64,000 bases of DNA, from positions 62,001-126,000 of the forward strand of contig JAQXNX010000032.1 of assembly GCA_029098225.1 (NCBI GenBank). Direction: 5' to 3'. How positions within the stretch are numbered: the first letter of the stretch is position 1; every line of letters begins with the position of its first letter. Made by a program: the position numbers and the translations under genes. The notes below the pieces were generated by a model. The model had not been told where the DNA came from and searched no databases. It saw only the letters and a program-made list of their open reading frames with translations. The DNA comes from Spirochaetales bacterium. Its GTDB lineage: Bacteria > Spirochaetota > Spirochaetia > Treponematales > Treponemataceae. This document shows positions 53,850 to 60,763 of the stretch, one piece after another.

Positions 53850-53877
53850 TTGTATTTATTTTTCATCGCGCTATAAT
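53850..53877 (+). promoter_or_regulatory. Promoter of the PQ-loop/SGNH gene
   Basis: TTGTAT (53850-53855), a 16-nt spacer and TATAAT (53872-53877) precede the gene. The predicted leader of about 60 nt contains a GC-rich stretch around 53896-53925 and an AGGAG site 7 nt before the ATG. Confidence 0.6.
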
Positions 53878-53945
53878 GCAGTCATAAATTAAAAAGACCG
53901 AGGCTTGCGCGACCGCTACCGCGGAGGTTTATAAGGAGTTTTTGC

Positions 53946-54914
53946 ATGAATTTTGCACATTTATTTGAAGCATCAATGTTGATTTGTTTTGGTTTTTCCT
54001 GGCCTTTAAACGTAATAAAGGCTTACAAGGCTCGAACCGCAAAAGGAACCAGCCTTCCATTTATCATTCTTATTATTACAGGGTACATTGCTGGAATTAC
54101 AGCAAAAATTATAAATGGACAATTCAATTACGTACTTGCAGTTTATTTTATTAATCTTGCAATTGTAATGATGAACATTTTTATTTACATAAGGAATAAA
54201 TCTTTGGACAAAAAAGCCGCACTTGCAAATGAATTAAAAGTTTCAAAGATAAATATAAAAGGAATTGAAGAAAAGGAGGATGTTATGACAAATTACACAA
54301 ACTCATTGGATGAATTAATCAATAGAAAATCAAAGGCTATTGAAAAGAAAAATGCAGTTATTCTTTTGGGAGGCGCAAAAGACATGGATATCCCTGTTGC
54401 AAATCTCGCAAAAGATTTCAACTTTAATTTCCCAATCTACAATAAGAGTGAGAAAAATCTTTCGGTTTCTTCCATTATGGATTTCTATTTGAATAGAATT
54501 GAAGCTTCTAAACCGGAAGGAATCTTGATTCATCTTGGAGAAAATGACACTTCTCTCTTTACAAGCGATCCATCCAGCTTTGATAACTATTATCTGAACT
54601 TTATTGAATATCTTAAGCGCGCAAATAGAACTTGCAGAATTGCAGTTGTTTCTGTCGACAATCAGAATAACGATAAAACATTAAAGCTTATGAATGCACA
54701 CATAAAAGCAATTGCCGAAGCAGAAAAAGTTTCTTTCATCAGTCTGGAAAATGCTAAACTCTGGAATCCGGAAGCTACAAAAGCTGCAAGCGAATTTGCA
54801 TACAACATGGGACTCAAAATCAGAAAACCATTACGCGATGTAGCAGAAATATTATACAGCTATGCATATAACAATGTTGTAGAAATCGATCATTCTGAAA
54901 ACAAAACCGCATAG
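53946..54914 (+). CDS. PQ-loop/SemiSWEET-like domain fused to an SGNH-like domain
   Basis: This 322-residue protein starts with three membrane helices (about residues 1-86) and a PQ-loop-type phrase FSWPLNVIKAYKARTAKGTS, typical of SemiSWEET transporters. A Lys-rich linker follows, then a soluble domain (about 115-315). It has ILIHLGENDTSLF (His196, Gly198, Asn200, Asp201), matching block III of SGNH hydrolases. The first SGNH block is degenerate (LLGGAKD instead of GDSL). An internal ATG at 54285 (Met114) is preceded by AGGAGG. The gene is divergent from the kinase operon. Function unknown; lipid or sugar modification is possible. Confidence 0.65.
   Translation: MNFAHLFEASMLICFGFSWPLNVIKAYKARTAKGTSLPFIILIITGYIAGITAKIINGQFNYVLAVYFINLAIVMMNIFIYIRNKSLDKKAALANELKVSKINIKGIEEKEDVMTNYTNSLDELINRKSKAIEKKNAVILLGGAKDMDIPVANLAKDFNFNFPIYNKSEKNLSVSSIMDFYLNRIEASKPEGILIHLGENDTSLFTSDPSSFDNYYLNFIEYLKRANRTCRIAVVSVDNQNNDKTLKLMNAHIKAIAEAEKVSFISLENAKLWNPEATKAASEFAYNMGLKIRKPLRDVAEILYSYAYNNVVEIDHSENKTA
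54274..54287 (+). promoter_or_regulatory. Strong internal ribosome binding site and start codon
   Basis: AGGAGG (54274-54279) is followed after 5 nt by an in-frame ATG (54285). It would yield a 209-residue soluble SGNH-like protein, 54285-54914, in addition to or instead of the fused form. Confidence 0.65.
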
Positions 54915-54947
54915 AATAAAACAGCACAAAAAGAATCACATACCCCT

Positions 54948-54988
54948 GACCGCCGTTTGAATCGACTCTTGAACGGCGGTCTTTTTTT
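54948..54988 (+). terminator. Intrinsic terminator after PQ-loop/SGNH gene
   Basis: A 10-bp stem GACCGCCGTT / AACGGCGGTC with a 14-nt loop is followed by seven T residues. Confidence 0.9.
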
Positions 54989-55010
54989 GTAATTAAATGT
55001 AACTTAATTA

Positions 55011-55034
55011 TGCGGCATTATTTGTGCGGCATTA
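55011..55034. repeat. 10-bp direct repeat upstream of HD-GYP promoter
   Basis: TGCGGCATTA occurs at 55011-55020 and 55025-55034, 14 nt apart start to start, just upstream of the -35 box at 55049. The spacing suggests a regulator binding site, but the bound protein is unknown. Confidence 0.45.
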
Positions 55035-55048
55035 ATTATCTGCCATCA

Positions 55049-55077
55049 TTTACAAAAATAAAAATATGGCCGATAAT
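55049..55077 (+). promoter_or_regulatory. Sigma70-type promoter giving a predicted leaderless mRNA (HD-GYP gene)
   Basis: TTTACA (55049-55054), a 17-nt spacer and GATAAT (55072-55077) end 7 nt before the ATG at 55085. Confidence 0.6.
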
Positions 55078-55084
55078 TAAATAA

Positions 55085-56770
55085 ATGGAAAAATTTTATT
55101 CAACGCTTTTTTTTATTTCTTGTCTGCTGGCAGGAATATATATAATATTATGGCGTAAACGCTATAGCGTATATTTTACTTTAATTTTTATTCTGATACC
55201 GCTTGCAATACGAGGATATATCCTTAAAGAAAATGCAATAATTCTGCCGCAGGCAATAAGTGGATTAATACTAAATTTTTGCGGTGGACTATTTCTATTG
55301 CTTTTTATAATGTATGCAATTTTTGATTTATGTAATCTGAAGACAAATAAAAAATTACGTACATCTTTATTCATTCTTTCTTCTTTAATGTGCATACCTA
55401 TTATTACGATAGGACATGGAACTATTTTTTATAAAAGCATTAAGTTAGTCTTCAATAACGGAGTTCCCACAGTCATAAAAGAATACGGATTTTTTCATAC
55501 AGTATATTATGTTCTAATAATTTTATATCTGCTTGTTACTATAGGAACAATAATTTACAGTCTTAAAAAGAAAAATGACGTTTCTGTAAAGAATTTAATT
55601 ATTCTTCTGCTTTGCGAATTTCTTACAGCTATTTTTTATCTTTCTAAACGATTTTTAAATTTACAGATTGAACTGGCTCCACTAGGTTATGTTTTTAGTG
55701 AAGTAATTTTTCTTATTATTATTCAACGATTGTCTCTATATGATGTTTCTGAAAATGCTATAGACACAATTGCAAGAGATGGAGTAACAGGCTTTATTTC
55801 TTTTGATAAGAATTTTATATATATAGCATCAAACTCTCTGGCAAAAAATATTTTTCCTGAACTTAAAGAAATAAGAATTGATTCAAAGGCAAATAAGAAT
55901 GAAAAAATAAACATAGAATTAATTTCCAGAATCCTTGATTTCCTTGAAGATAGTTCTAAAGATCATTTTTTTAAACAGTATGAAGAAAAAATATATCAGA
56001 TAAATATTAATTATCTTTATAACGGAAAGAAAAAATCAGGCTACTTAATTTATATTACTGATGACACTCAGGATCAAAAATATATATCTTTGATGAAAAC
56101 TTTTAATGAAAGGCTTCAAGCCGAAGTTTCTCAAAAAACTGAGCACATAATTGATATGCACAATCAGTTTATTATGGGAATGGCAACTATGGTAGAAAGC
56201 CGTGATAATTCAACTGGCGGTCACATTAAGAGAACAAGTCAGGGCGTAAAATTTCTTATTGAAGAAATTGTCAAAAAGAATGAATTTAATCTCTCTGAAG
56301 AATTCTGCAAAAATATAATAAAGGCTGCTCCAATGCATGATCTTGGAAAAATAGCTGTTGATGATGCCATTTTAAGAAAACCCGGAAGATTTACAGATGA
56401 AGAATTTGAAAAGATGAAGCTTCATGCTTCAGAAGGTGCAAAAATTGTACATGAGATATTAAAGAATACAGAAGATGAGAACTTTAGAATTCTTGCAGAA
56501 AATGTAGCACATTATCATCATGAACGCTGGGATGGAACAGGGTATCCGGAAGGCTTAAAAGGAGAGCAAATTCCTCTGGAAGCCAGAATTATGGCAATTG
56601 CAGATGTCTATGATGCACTTGTAAGCAAACGCGTTTATAAAGAAAGCATGAGCTTTGAAGCTGCAGATAAAATAATTATGGAAAGTTTTGGCAAACACTT
56701 TGACAAAGCTCTGGAGCCATATTACATTGCAGCACGTTCTAAGCTGGAAGAATATTATTCCGGTTTATAA
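55085..56770 (+). CDS. HD-GYP cyclic-di-GMP phosphodiesterase with N-terminal membrane domain
   Basis: This 561-residue protein has about seven N-terminal membrane helices (residues 1-220, histidine-kinase 7TM-like), a PAS-like stretch (about 230-335) and a C-terminal HD-GYP domain. His418-Asp419 (MHDLGKIAV), HYHHERWDG and Gly486-Tyr487-Pro488 (DGTGYPEGL) are intact, so it should cleave cyclic di-GMP. It is followed by the GC-rich repeat region. Confidence 0.88.
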   Translation: MEKFYSTLFFISCLLAGIYIILWRKRYSVYFTLIFILIPLAIRGYILKENAIILPQAISGLILNFCGGLFLLLFIMYAIFDLCNLKTNKKLRTSLFILSSLMCIPIITIGHGTIFYKSIKLVFNNGVPTVIKEYGFFHTVYYVLIILYLLVTIGTIIYSLKKKNDVSVKNLIILLLCEFLTAIFYLSKRFLNLQIELAPLGYVFSEVIFLIIIQRLSLYDVSENAIDTIARDGVTGFISFDKNFIYIASNSLAKNIFPELKEIRIDSKANKNEKINIELISRILDFLEDSSKDHFFKQYEEKIYQININYLYNGKKKSGYLIYITDDTQDQKYISLMKTFNERLQAEVSQKTEHIIDMHNQFIMGMATMVESRDNSTGGHIKRTSQGVKFLIEEIVKKNEFNLSEEFCKNIIKAAPMHDLGKIAVDDAILRKPGRFTDEEFEKMKLHASEGAKIVHEILKNTEDENFRILAENVAHYHHERWDGTGYPEGLKGEQIPLEARIMAIADVYDALVSKRVYKESMSFEAADKIIMESFGKHFDKALEPYYIAARSKLEEYYSGL

Positions 56771-56800
56771 GAAAAATATTTAAATAATAAAACGAGGGGC

Positions 56801-56865
56801 GCATTTATGGCTTGATAAACGAAGATGAATCAATTCTCAGCCGCAGCCCTCCGATTGATAAATAA
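56801..56865. repeat. Degenerate GC-rich repeat
   Basis: GGGCGCATTT at about 56803 and CCGCAGCCCTCCG at about 56841 match blocks of the repeat at 27012-27130, with a more AT-rich interior. It lies in the 128-bp spacer between the converging HD-GYP and purN genes and has GAGGGGC/GCCCTC complementary ends. Confidence 0.5.
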
Positions 56866-56898
56866 AATTTTCCCAAAAAGAATAATTTTTTTCCAGTT

Positions 56899-57528
56899 TT
56901 ACTCACAAAGCATCAATAGGCCTTCAACTATTGCTTCATGTTCTTTTGGAGCAATTCTTTCATAAAGGGAATCGGGTGTATCATCAGGAAGAACAGGAAC
57001 CTTCTTTTGAATTAAAATTTTTCCACCATCACATTCACTGCTTACAAGATGAATTGTACAACCGCTTTCTTTTTCACCACTTGCAAGAACTGCTTCATGA
57101 ACATGATGTCCCCACATTCCAACTCCACCAAACTTTGGCAAAAGCGCAGGATGAAGATTTATAATTTTACCTTCGTATTCGCGAAGAATATCTCCACATA
57201 AAACTGTAAGCCAGCCAGCCTGAACAATTGCCTGAACTTTATTTTCTTTACAATATTCAAAAACTGCATTAGAAACAGCAAGTCGTTTTTCATCTCGGGA
57301 AGCAGCTTTTGCATTCTCCGCACCCATTACAGAATATGGACTTGTTATTTTGGAAGGAATACCTGCCTTAGCAGCCCGCTCCAATGCATAAGCATCTTTA
57401 TGATCACTAATTACACAGACAATTTCATACGGACAGGCTGTCTCATTATTTTTCTGATAATCAATTAACGCCTGTAAATTAGTTCCACCACCACTTACCA
57501 AAACTGCAGTTCTTAATTTATTAATCAT
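56899..57528 (-). CDS. purN: Phosphoribosylglycinamide formyltransferase
   Basis: PurN transfers a formyl group from 10-formyl-THF to GAR in purine synthesis. The 209-residue protein has the family length, with VLVSGGGTNLQALID at the start, NLHPALLPKFGG (Asn/His active site) and a DGGKIL-type end motif. TTGAAG-N17-TATAAT ends 6 nt before the ATG. Confidence 0.93.
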   Translation of the reverse strand: MINKLRTAVLVSGGGTNLQALIDYQKNNETACPYEIVCVISDHKDAYALERAAKAGIPSKITSPYSVMGAENAKAASRDEKRLAVSNAVFEYCKENKVQAIVQAGWLTVLCGDILREYEGKIINLHPALLPKFGGVGMWGHHVHEAVLASGEKESGCTIHLVSSECDGGKILIQKKVPVLPDDTPDSLYERIAPKEHEAIVEGLLMLCE

Positions 57529-57534
57529 AGGTGC

Positions 57535-57563
57535 ATTATATAAAATTATAGATTTTTCTTCAA
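57535..57563 (-). promoter_or_regulatory. Sigma70-type promoter giving a predicted leaderless mRNA (purN)
   Basis: On the reverse strand, TTGAAG (57563-57558), a 17-nt spacer and TATAAT (57540-57535) end 6 nt before the ATG at 57528. The divergent birA has TATAGT at 57567-57572, 11 nt before its own ATG. Confidence 0.65.
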
Positions 57564-57583
57564 TTTTATAGTATCAATATTGT

Positions 57584-58699
57584 ATGGCAACAAAAGATAA
57601 AGTCCTCAATCTCTTATCTAAATCAAACGGAAAAAACATTTCTGGAGAAGAACTTGCAGCTGAATGTGGAGTAAGCCGGGCCGCAATCTGGAAAGCTGTA
57701 AATGCACTTAGAGCCGAAGGTTGTAAAATTGAAGGCACAACTAATGGCGGATATGTTATTTCTGATTCAGATATTTTTTCAGAAGAAATTTTTAAAGAAA
57801 AATTCTTTTCACGTTATCCTGATTTTTCAGATTGTCATATTGAATGTTTTAAAGAAATAGATTCAACAAATACTCATGCTAAACGCCTGCTTGCAGAAAG
57901 TGGAAATCTTAGAGACTCTGCCGGAAAGCTTACACAGGCCGGAATAAAACTTCATAAAGCCGTTTTAATTGCAGAAAAGCAAACTGCCGGCCGTGGAAGA
58001 ATAGGAAGAACTTTTGTTTCGCCAGAAAAAGCAGGAATATATTTTTCTATAATTTATGCGCCACAAGGTGGAATAAAAGATCCAGCAAGACTCACTGCCG
58101 GCTCAGCTGTGGCAGTTTGCAGAGCAATAAAAAGAATTTTCAAATCGATTAATCTTGAACCAAAAATTAAATGGATTAATGACATTTTTTTGGATAATAA
58201 AAAAATCTGCGGAATTGGAACTGAAGGAATTGCAAATTTTGAAAGCGGGCTGATTGAATCCGCAATTATTGGAATCGGAGTTAATATTCGCATTAATAAA
58301 GAAATTGCAGGAACTGCGCTTGAAAAAATTGCCGGATCGATTGAAGAAGCAATTATTTCTAAAGCTTCGGTTGATGAAAATTCAAGCATCAATTTGCCAA
58401 ATTTAAACCGTGCCGATATTGCTTCAGAAATAATCGGTGAAGTTTTAAACATTCTTCAGGAAGATTCAAAAAGTACTCAGGCTCATAAAAAAATAATTCA
58501 GGAATACAAAGAGAACTCATTTTTAACCGGTAAGAAAATTACAGTTTTCCCACTAATCGGTGATAAAAAATCCAGTTATAAGGCAACAGTTACAGACATA
58601 GATGAAAATGCCGGTCTTGTGGTAACTCTTTCAAACGGAACAACAAGAACTCTTCGTTCCGGAGAAGTAAGCTTAAAGTCTGGAGAATTTGTTACCTGA
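57584..58699 (+). CDS. birA: Bifunctional biotin protein ligase/repressor
   Basis: BirA attaches biotin to carboxylases and represses biotin genes when biotin is plentiful. The 371-residue protein is the two-function form: an N-terminal helix-turn-helix (LAAECGVSRAAIWKAVNALR, about 25-44), the catalytic GRGRIGR loop (about 131-137) and KWINDIFLDNKKICGIGTE, then a C-terminal SH3-like domain. A BirA operator-like sequence upstream of bioY fits its regulatory role. Its 3' end overlaps ecfT by 8 bp. Confidence 0.93.
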   Translation: MATKDKVLNLLSKSNGKNISGEELAAECGVSRAAIWKAVNALRAEGCKIEGTTNGGYVISDSDIFSEEIFKEKFFSRYPDFSDCHIECFKEIDSTNTHAKRLLAESGNLRDSAGKLTQAGIKLHKAVLIAEKQTAGRGRIGRTFVSPEKAGIYFSIIYAPQGGIKDPARLTAGSAVAVCRAIKRIFKSINLEPKIKWINDIFLDNKKICGIGTEGIANFESGLIESAIIGIGVNIRINKEIAGTALEKIAGSIEEAIISKASVDENSSINLPNLNRADIASEIIGEVLNILQEDSKSTQAHKKIIQEYKENSFLTGKKITVFPLIGDKKSSYKATVTDIDENAGLVVTLSNGTTRTLRSGEVSLKSGEFVT

Positions 58700-59360
58700 T
58701 TTTTTTCTGTCTTATAGAAATTGCACGTGCAGAATTATAAGCCTGCTTCATTCCAACAGAAATAAAAACAGGTAAAAGAACAGCAATCATTTTAAGTGAC
58801 TTTTTTCCACCACGGGACTTCCAGGCTAAAACAGCCTGATTCCAGTTTCTTGATATTTGTGGAATAAAACATATAAAAAGGGAAACAGTTTGCGCAAGCG
58901 GAGTATATTCTGCATTTTTTATGTGAAAGAATTTTCTAAGTTTGAATTCAATAAATTCAAGTCCTTCTCTAAGCTGCAAAGAAGTTGAGGTTTTAAAAAT
59001 AAGTGAAGCGCTCTGCATTACACAAAGTAATTTTATTAAAAGAAAACAGGTTTCTTTTTCGAGATTGAATGAAATTACTGTACCTGACGTAAAATGTGCT
59101 ATAAGAGTTCCTGCAATTTTTGCAAAAAAAATAAATACCGCATAATATAAAACTGCACGCAAATCTGCAAGCTGTTCACGCAAGGTAAAACGAAGTAGAA
59201 AACTAACTAACGTTTGTAAGGTTAATAAAGTAAGAGCAAAACCGAATGGAAGTTGAAAAACAGCAATACTCAAAAATGGAATAAAAATGATTTTAATCCA
59301 TGAGGGTAACTTATGCAAAAAAGAATTTCCTGACTTATATGAGAATGCTGTATTTTTCAT
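58692..59360 (-). CDS. bioN: ECF transporter transmembrane component (EcfT/BioN)
   Basis: This 222-residue membrane protein has five to six helices and the EcfT-type coupling region (NWNQAVLAWKSRGGKKSLKM). With BioY and the ATPase it forms a biotin uptake complex. Start codon overlaps the ATPase stop by 1 nt (TAATG). It ends in an 8-bp overlap with the convergent birA. Confidence 0.85.
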   Translation of the reverse strand: MKNTAFSYKSGNSFLHKLPSWIKIIFIPFLSIAVFQLPFGFALTLLTLQTLVSFLLRFTLREQLADLRAVLYYAVFIFFAKIAGTLIAHFTSGTVISFNLEKETCFLLIKLLCVMQSASLIFKTSTSLQLREGLEFIEFKLRKFFHIKNAEYTPLAQTVSLFICFIPQISRNWNQAVLAWKSRGGKKSLKMIAVLLPVFISVGMKQAYNSARAISIRQKKIR

Positions 59361-60118
59361 TACCAGACCAAATCCTCAATCCGTTCATATTTTACCAGCG
59401 GATTTCTTATATTCCATTCTTCAATATTTTGGTTAATTCCTTCCTGCGGATTTCCATCAAAAACTTTTTTTCCACGGAATAAAACAATAAAACGCTCAGC
59501 AAGACCAAGACATTTTTCAAGCTCATGAGTTAAAATAATTACAGTTTTTCCATCAGCCTTTAATTTTCTGATAAGGGCATTTACCTGTTTTACACCACAA
59601 AAATCTAAATTGGCATAAGGTTCATCCAGAATAATAATTTTAAGATTCATTGCAAGCATACAGGCAACTGCTAAGCGTCGTTTTTCTCCACCGGATAGAA
59701 ACCTTGCAGGAAAATCAGATTTTTCGGTAAGTCCTGTTTTTTCCAAAGCATCTTTTACTGCGTTCTGAACCTCAGACTTTTTCCAGCCAAGATTTTTTGG
59801 TCCAAAAGCTATATCCTCTGCAGGAGTTTCTCCAAGAATCTGTGTTTCCGCTTCCTGAAAAACAAGTCCTGCACGTTCTGAAACATAAACTCCATTATCA
59901 ATACAAGATTCTGACGCACTTGCACTTAGTCCATTATCACCTTCCATCAAGCCAGCAATAATAGACATAAGTACACTTTTACCAGAACCATTTTCTCCGC
60001 CAACAATAACACATTCTCCTTCAAAAATTTCAATGGATACATTGTCCAGAGCTTTTTTAATTCCGGAGGATGTATTAAATGTTTTTGATAAATTATTTAT
60101 TTTTATTATTGTCTTCAT
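59360..60118 (-). CDS. bioM: ECF transporter ATPase (EcfA/BioM)
   Basis: This 252-residue ABC ATPase has Walker A GGENGSGKS, signature LSGGEKRRLAVA, Walker B IIILDEPYANLD and an H-loop LTHELEK. It energises biotin uptake with BioY and EcfT. The ATG at 60118 is chosen over a TTG five codons upstream; it overlaps bioY by 26 nt. Confidence 0.9.
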   Translation of the reverse strand: MKTIIKINNLSKTFNTSSGIKKALDNVSIEIFEGECVIVGGENGSGKSVLMSIIAGLMEGDNGLSASASESCIDNGVYVSERAGLVFQEAETQILGETPAEDIAFGPKNLGWKKSEVQNAVKDALEKTGLTEKSDFPARFLSGGEKRRLAVACMLAMNLKIIILDEPYANLDFCGVKQVNALIRKLKADGKTVIILTHELEKCLGLAERFIVLFRGKKVFDGNPQEGINQNIEEWNIRNPLVKYERIEDLVW

Positions 60119-60701
60119 ACAAATACTGTGCAAGAACAGGTCGAAGCTTTAATGCAATAGGAATTGCAATTACAGTCTTTAAGATATCACCAGGGATATA
60201 CGGAATTACACATGCGCCTAAGGTGTAAGCCAGAGCAGTTTTATCTGCAGGCACTTTTCCGTTTGCAGTTGCCCAAAAAGCAAATCTGATAACTCCAGGA
60301 ATATATATAACTATCATTCCGGCAAAAACAGCAATAGAAATTCTCAACACATTTTTCCATGTTATTTTTTTCTGCATTACTGAAGGCTTTCCTGCTATCA
60401 AGCCTGCAATAAACGCACCAAATAAATAGCCGATTAAAAATCCGCCTGTTGGACCAAGCCATACTGCAATTCCACCTGTTCCACCAGAATATACAGGAAG
60501 GCCAATAAGTCCTGCAATTAAAAATAAAGCTGCAGGCGCTCCGCTAAGAATTCCCCCAAGAAGAACTGCACATAAAATGCAAAGCCCGTTCTGCAAAACA
60601 ACAGGAATCACCCCAAGAGGAATTCGAATAAAACAACCAACACAAATAACAGCCGCAAATAATGCGACGAAAGAAGATCTTAAAGCAATTTTATTTTTCA
60701 T
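60093..60701 (-). CDS. bioY: Biotin-specific S component BioY
   Basis: This 202-residue membrane protein has six helices and BioY hallmarks: IPLGVIPVVLQN, LIGLPVYSGGTGGIAVWLGP and TGGFLIGYLFGAFIAG. It binds biotin for the ECF complex. The start is ATG 60701 rather than TTG 60710, because the promoter (TTTACA-N17-TATATT) ends 7 nt before 60701 and the longer frame would overlap it. Operon order bioY-bioM-bioN. Confidence 0.9.
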   Translation of the reverse strand: MKNKIALRSSFVALFAAVICVGCFIRIPLGVIPVVLQNGLCILCAVLLGGILSGAPAALFLIAGLIGLPVYSGGTGGIAVWLGPTGGFLIGYLFGAFIAGLIAGKPSVMQKKITWKNVLRISIAVFAGMIVIYIPGVIRFAFWATANGKVPADKTALAYTLGACVIPYIPGDILKTVIAIPIALKLRPVLAQYLYEDNNKNK

Positions 60702-60708
60702 AAAAAGC

Positions 60709-60737
60709 AATATAACAGATATACAAATAATTGTAAA
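60709..60737 (-). promoter_or_regulatory. bioY promoter, predicted leaderless
   Basis: On the reverse strand, TTTACA (60737-60732), a 17-nt spacer and TATATT (60714-60709) end 7 nt before the ATG at 60701. The -35 is embedded in one half-site of the BirA operator. Confidence 0.65.
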
Positions 60738-60763
60738 CCTATTATATCGATTTAAGTTTACAT
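60731..60763. promoter_or_regulatory. Candidate BirA operator upstream of bioY
   Basis: On the plus strand, TTGTAAACC (60731-60739), a 15-nt spacer and AGTTTACAT (60755-60763). The BirA consensus is TTGTAAACC-N14/15-GGTTTACAA; the first half is exact and the second has two mismatches. It overlaps the -35 of the bioY promoter, so binding would block transcription. Confidence 0.8.

Noticed and set aside
53884-53945. GC-rich leader of the PQ-loop/SGNH gene as a riboswitch
   Set aside because: Only a short CCGC-TACC-GCGG hairpin is visible; the leader is about 60 nt and matches no riboswitch I know.
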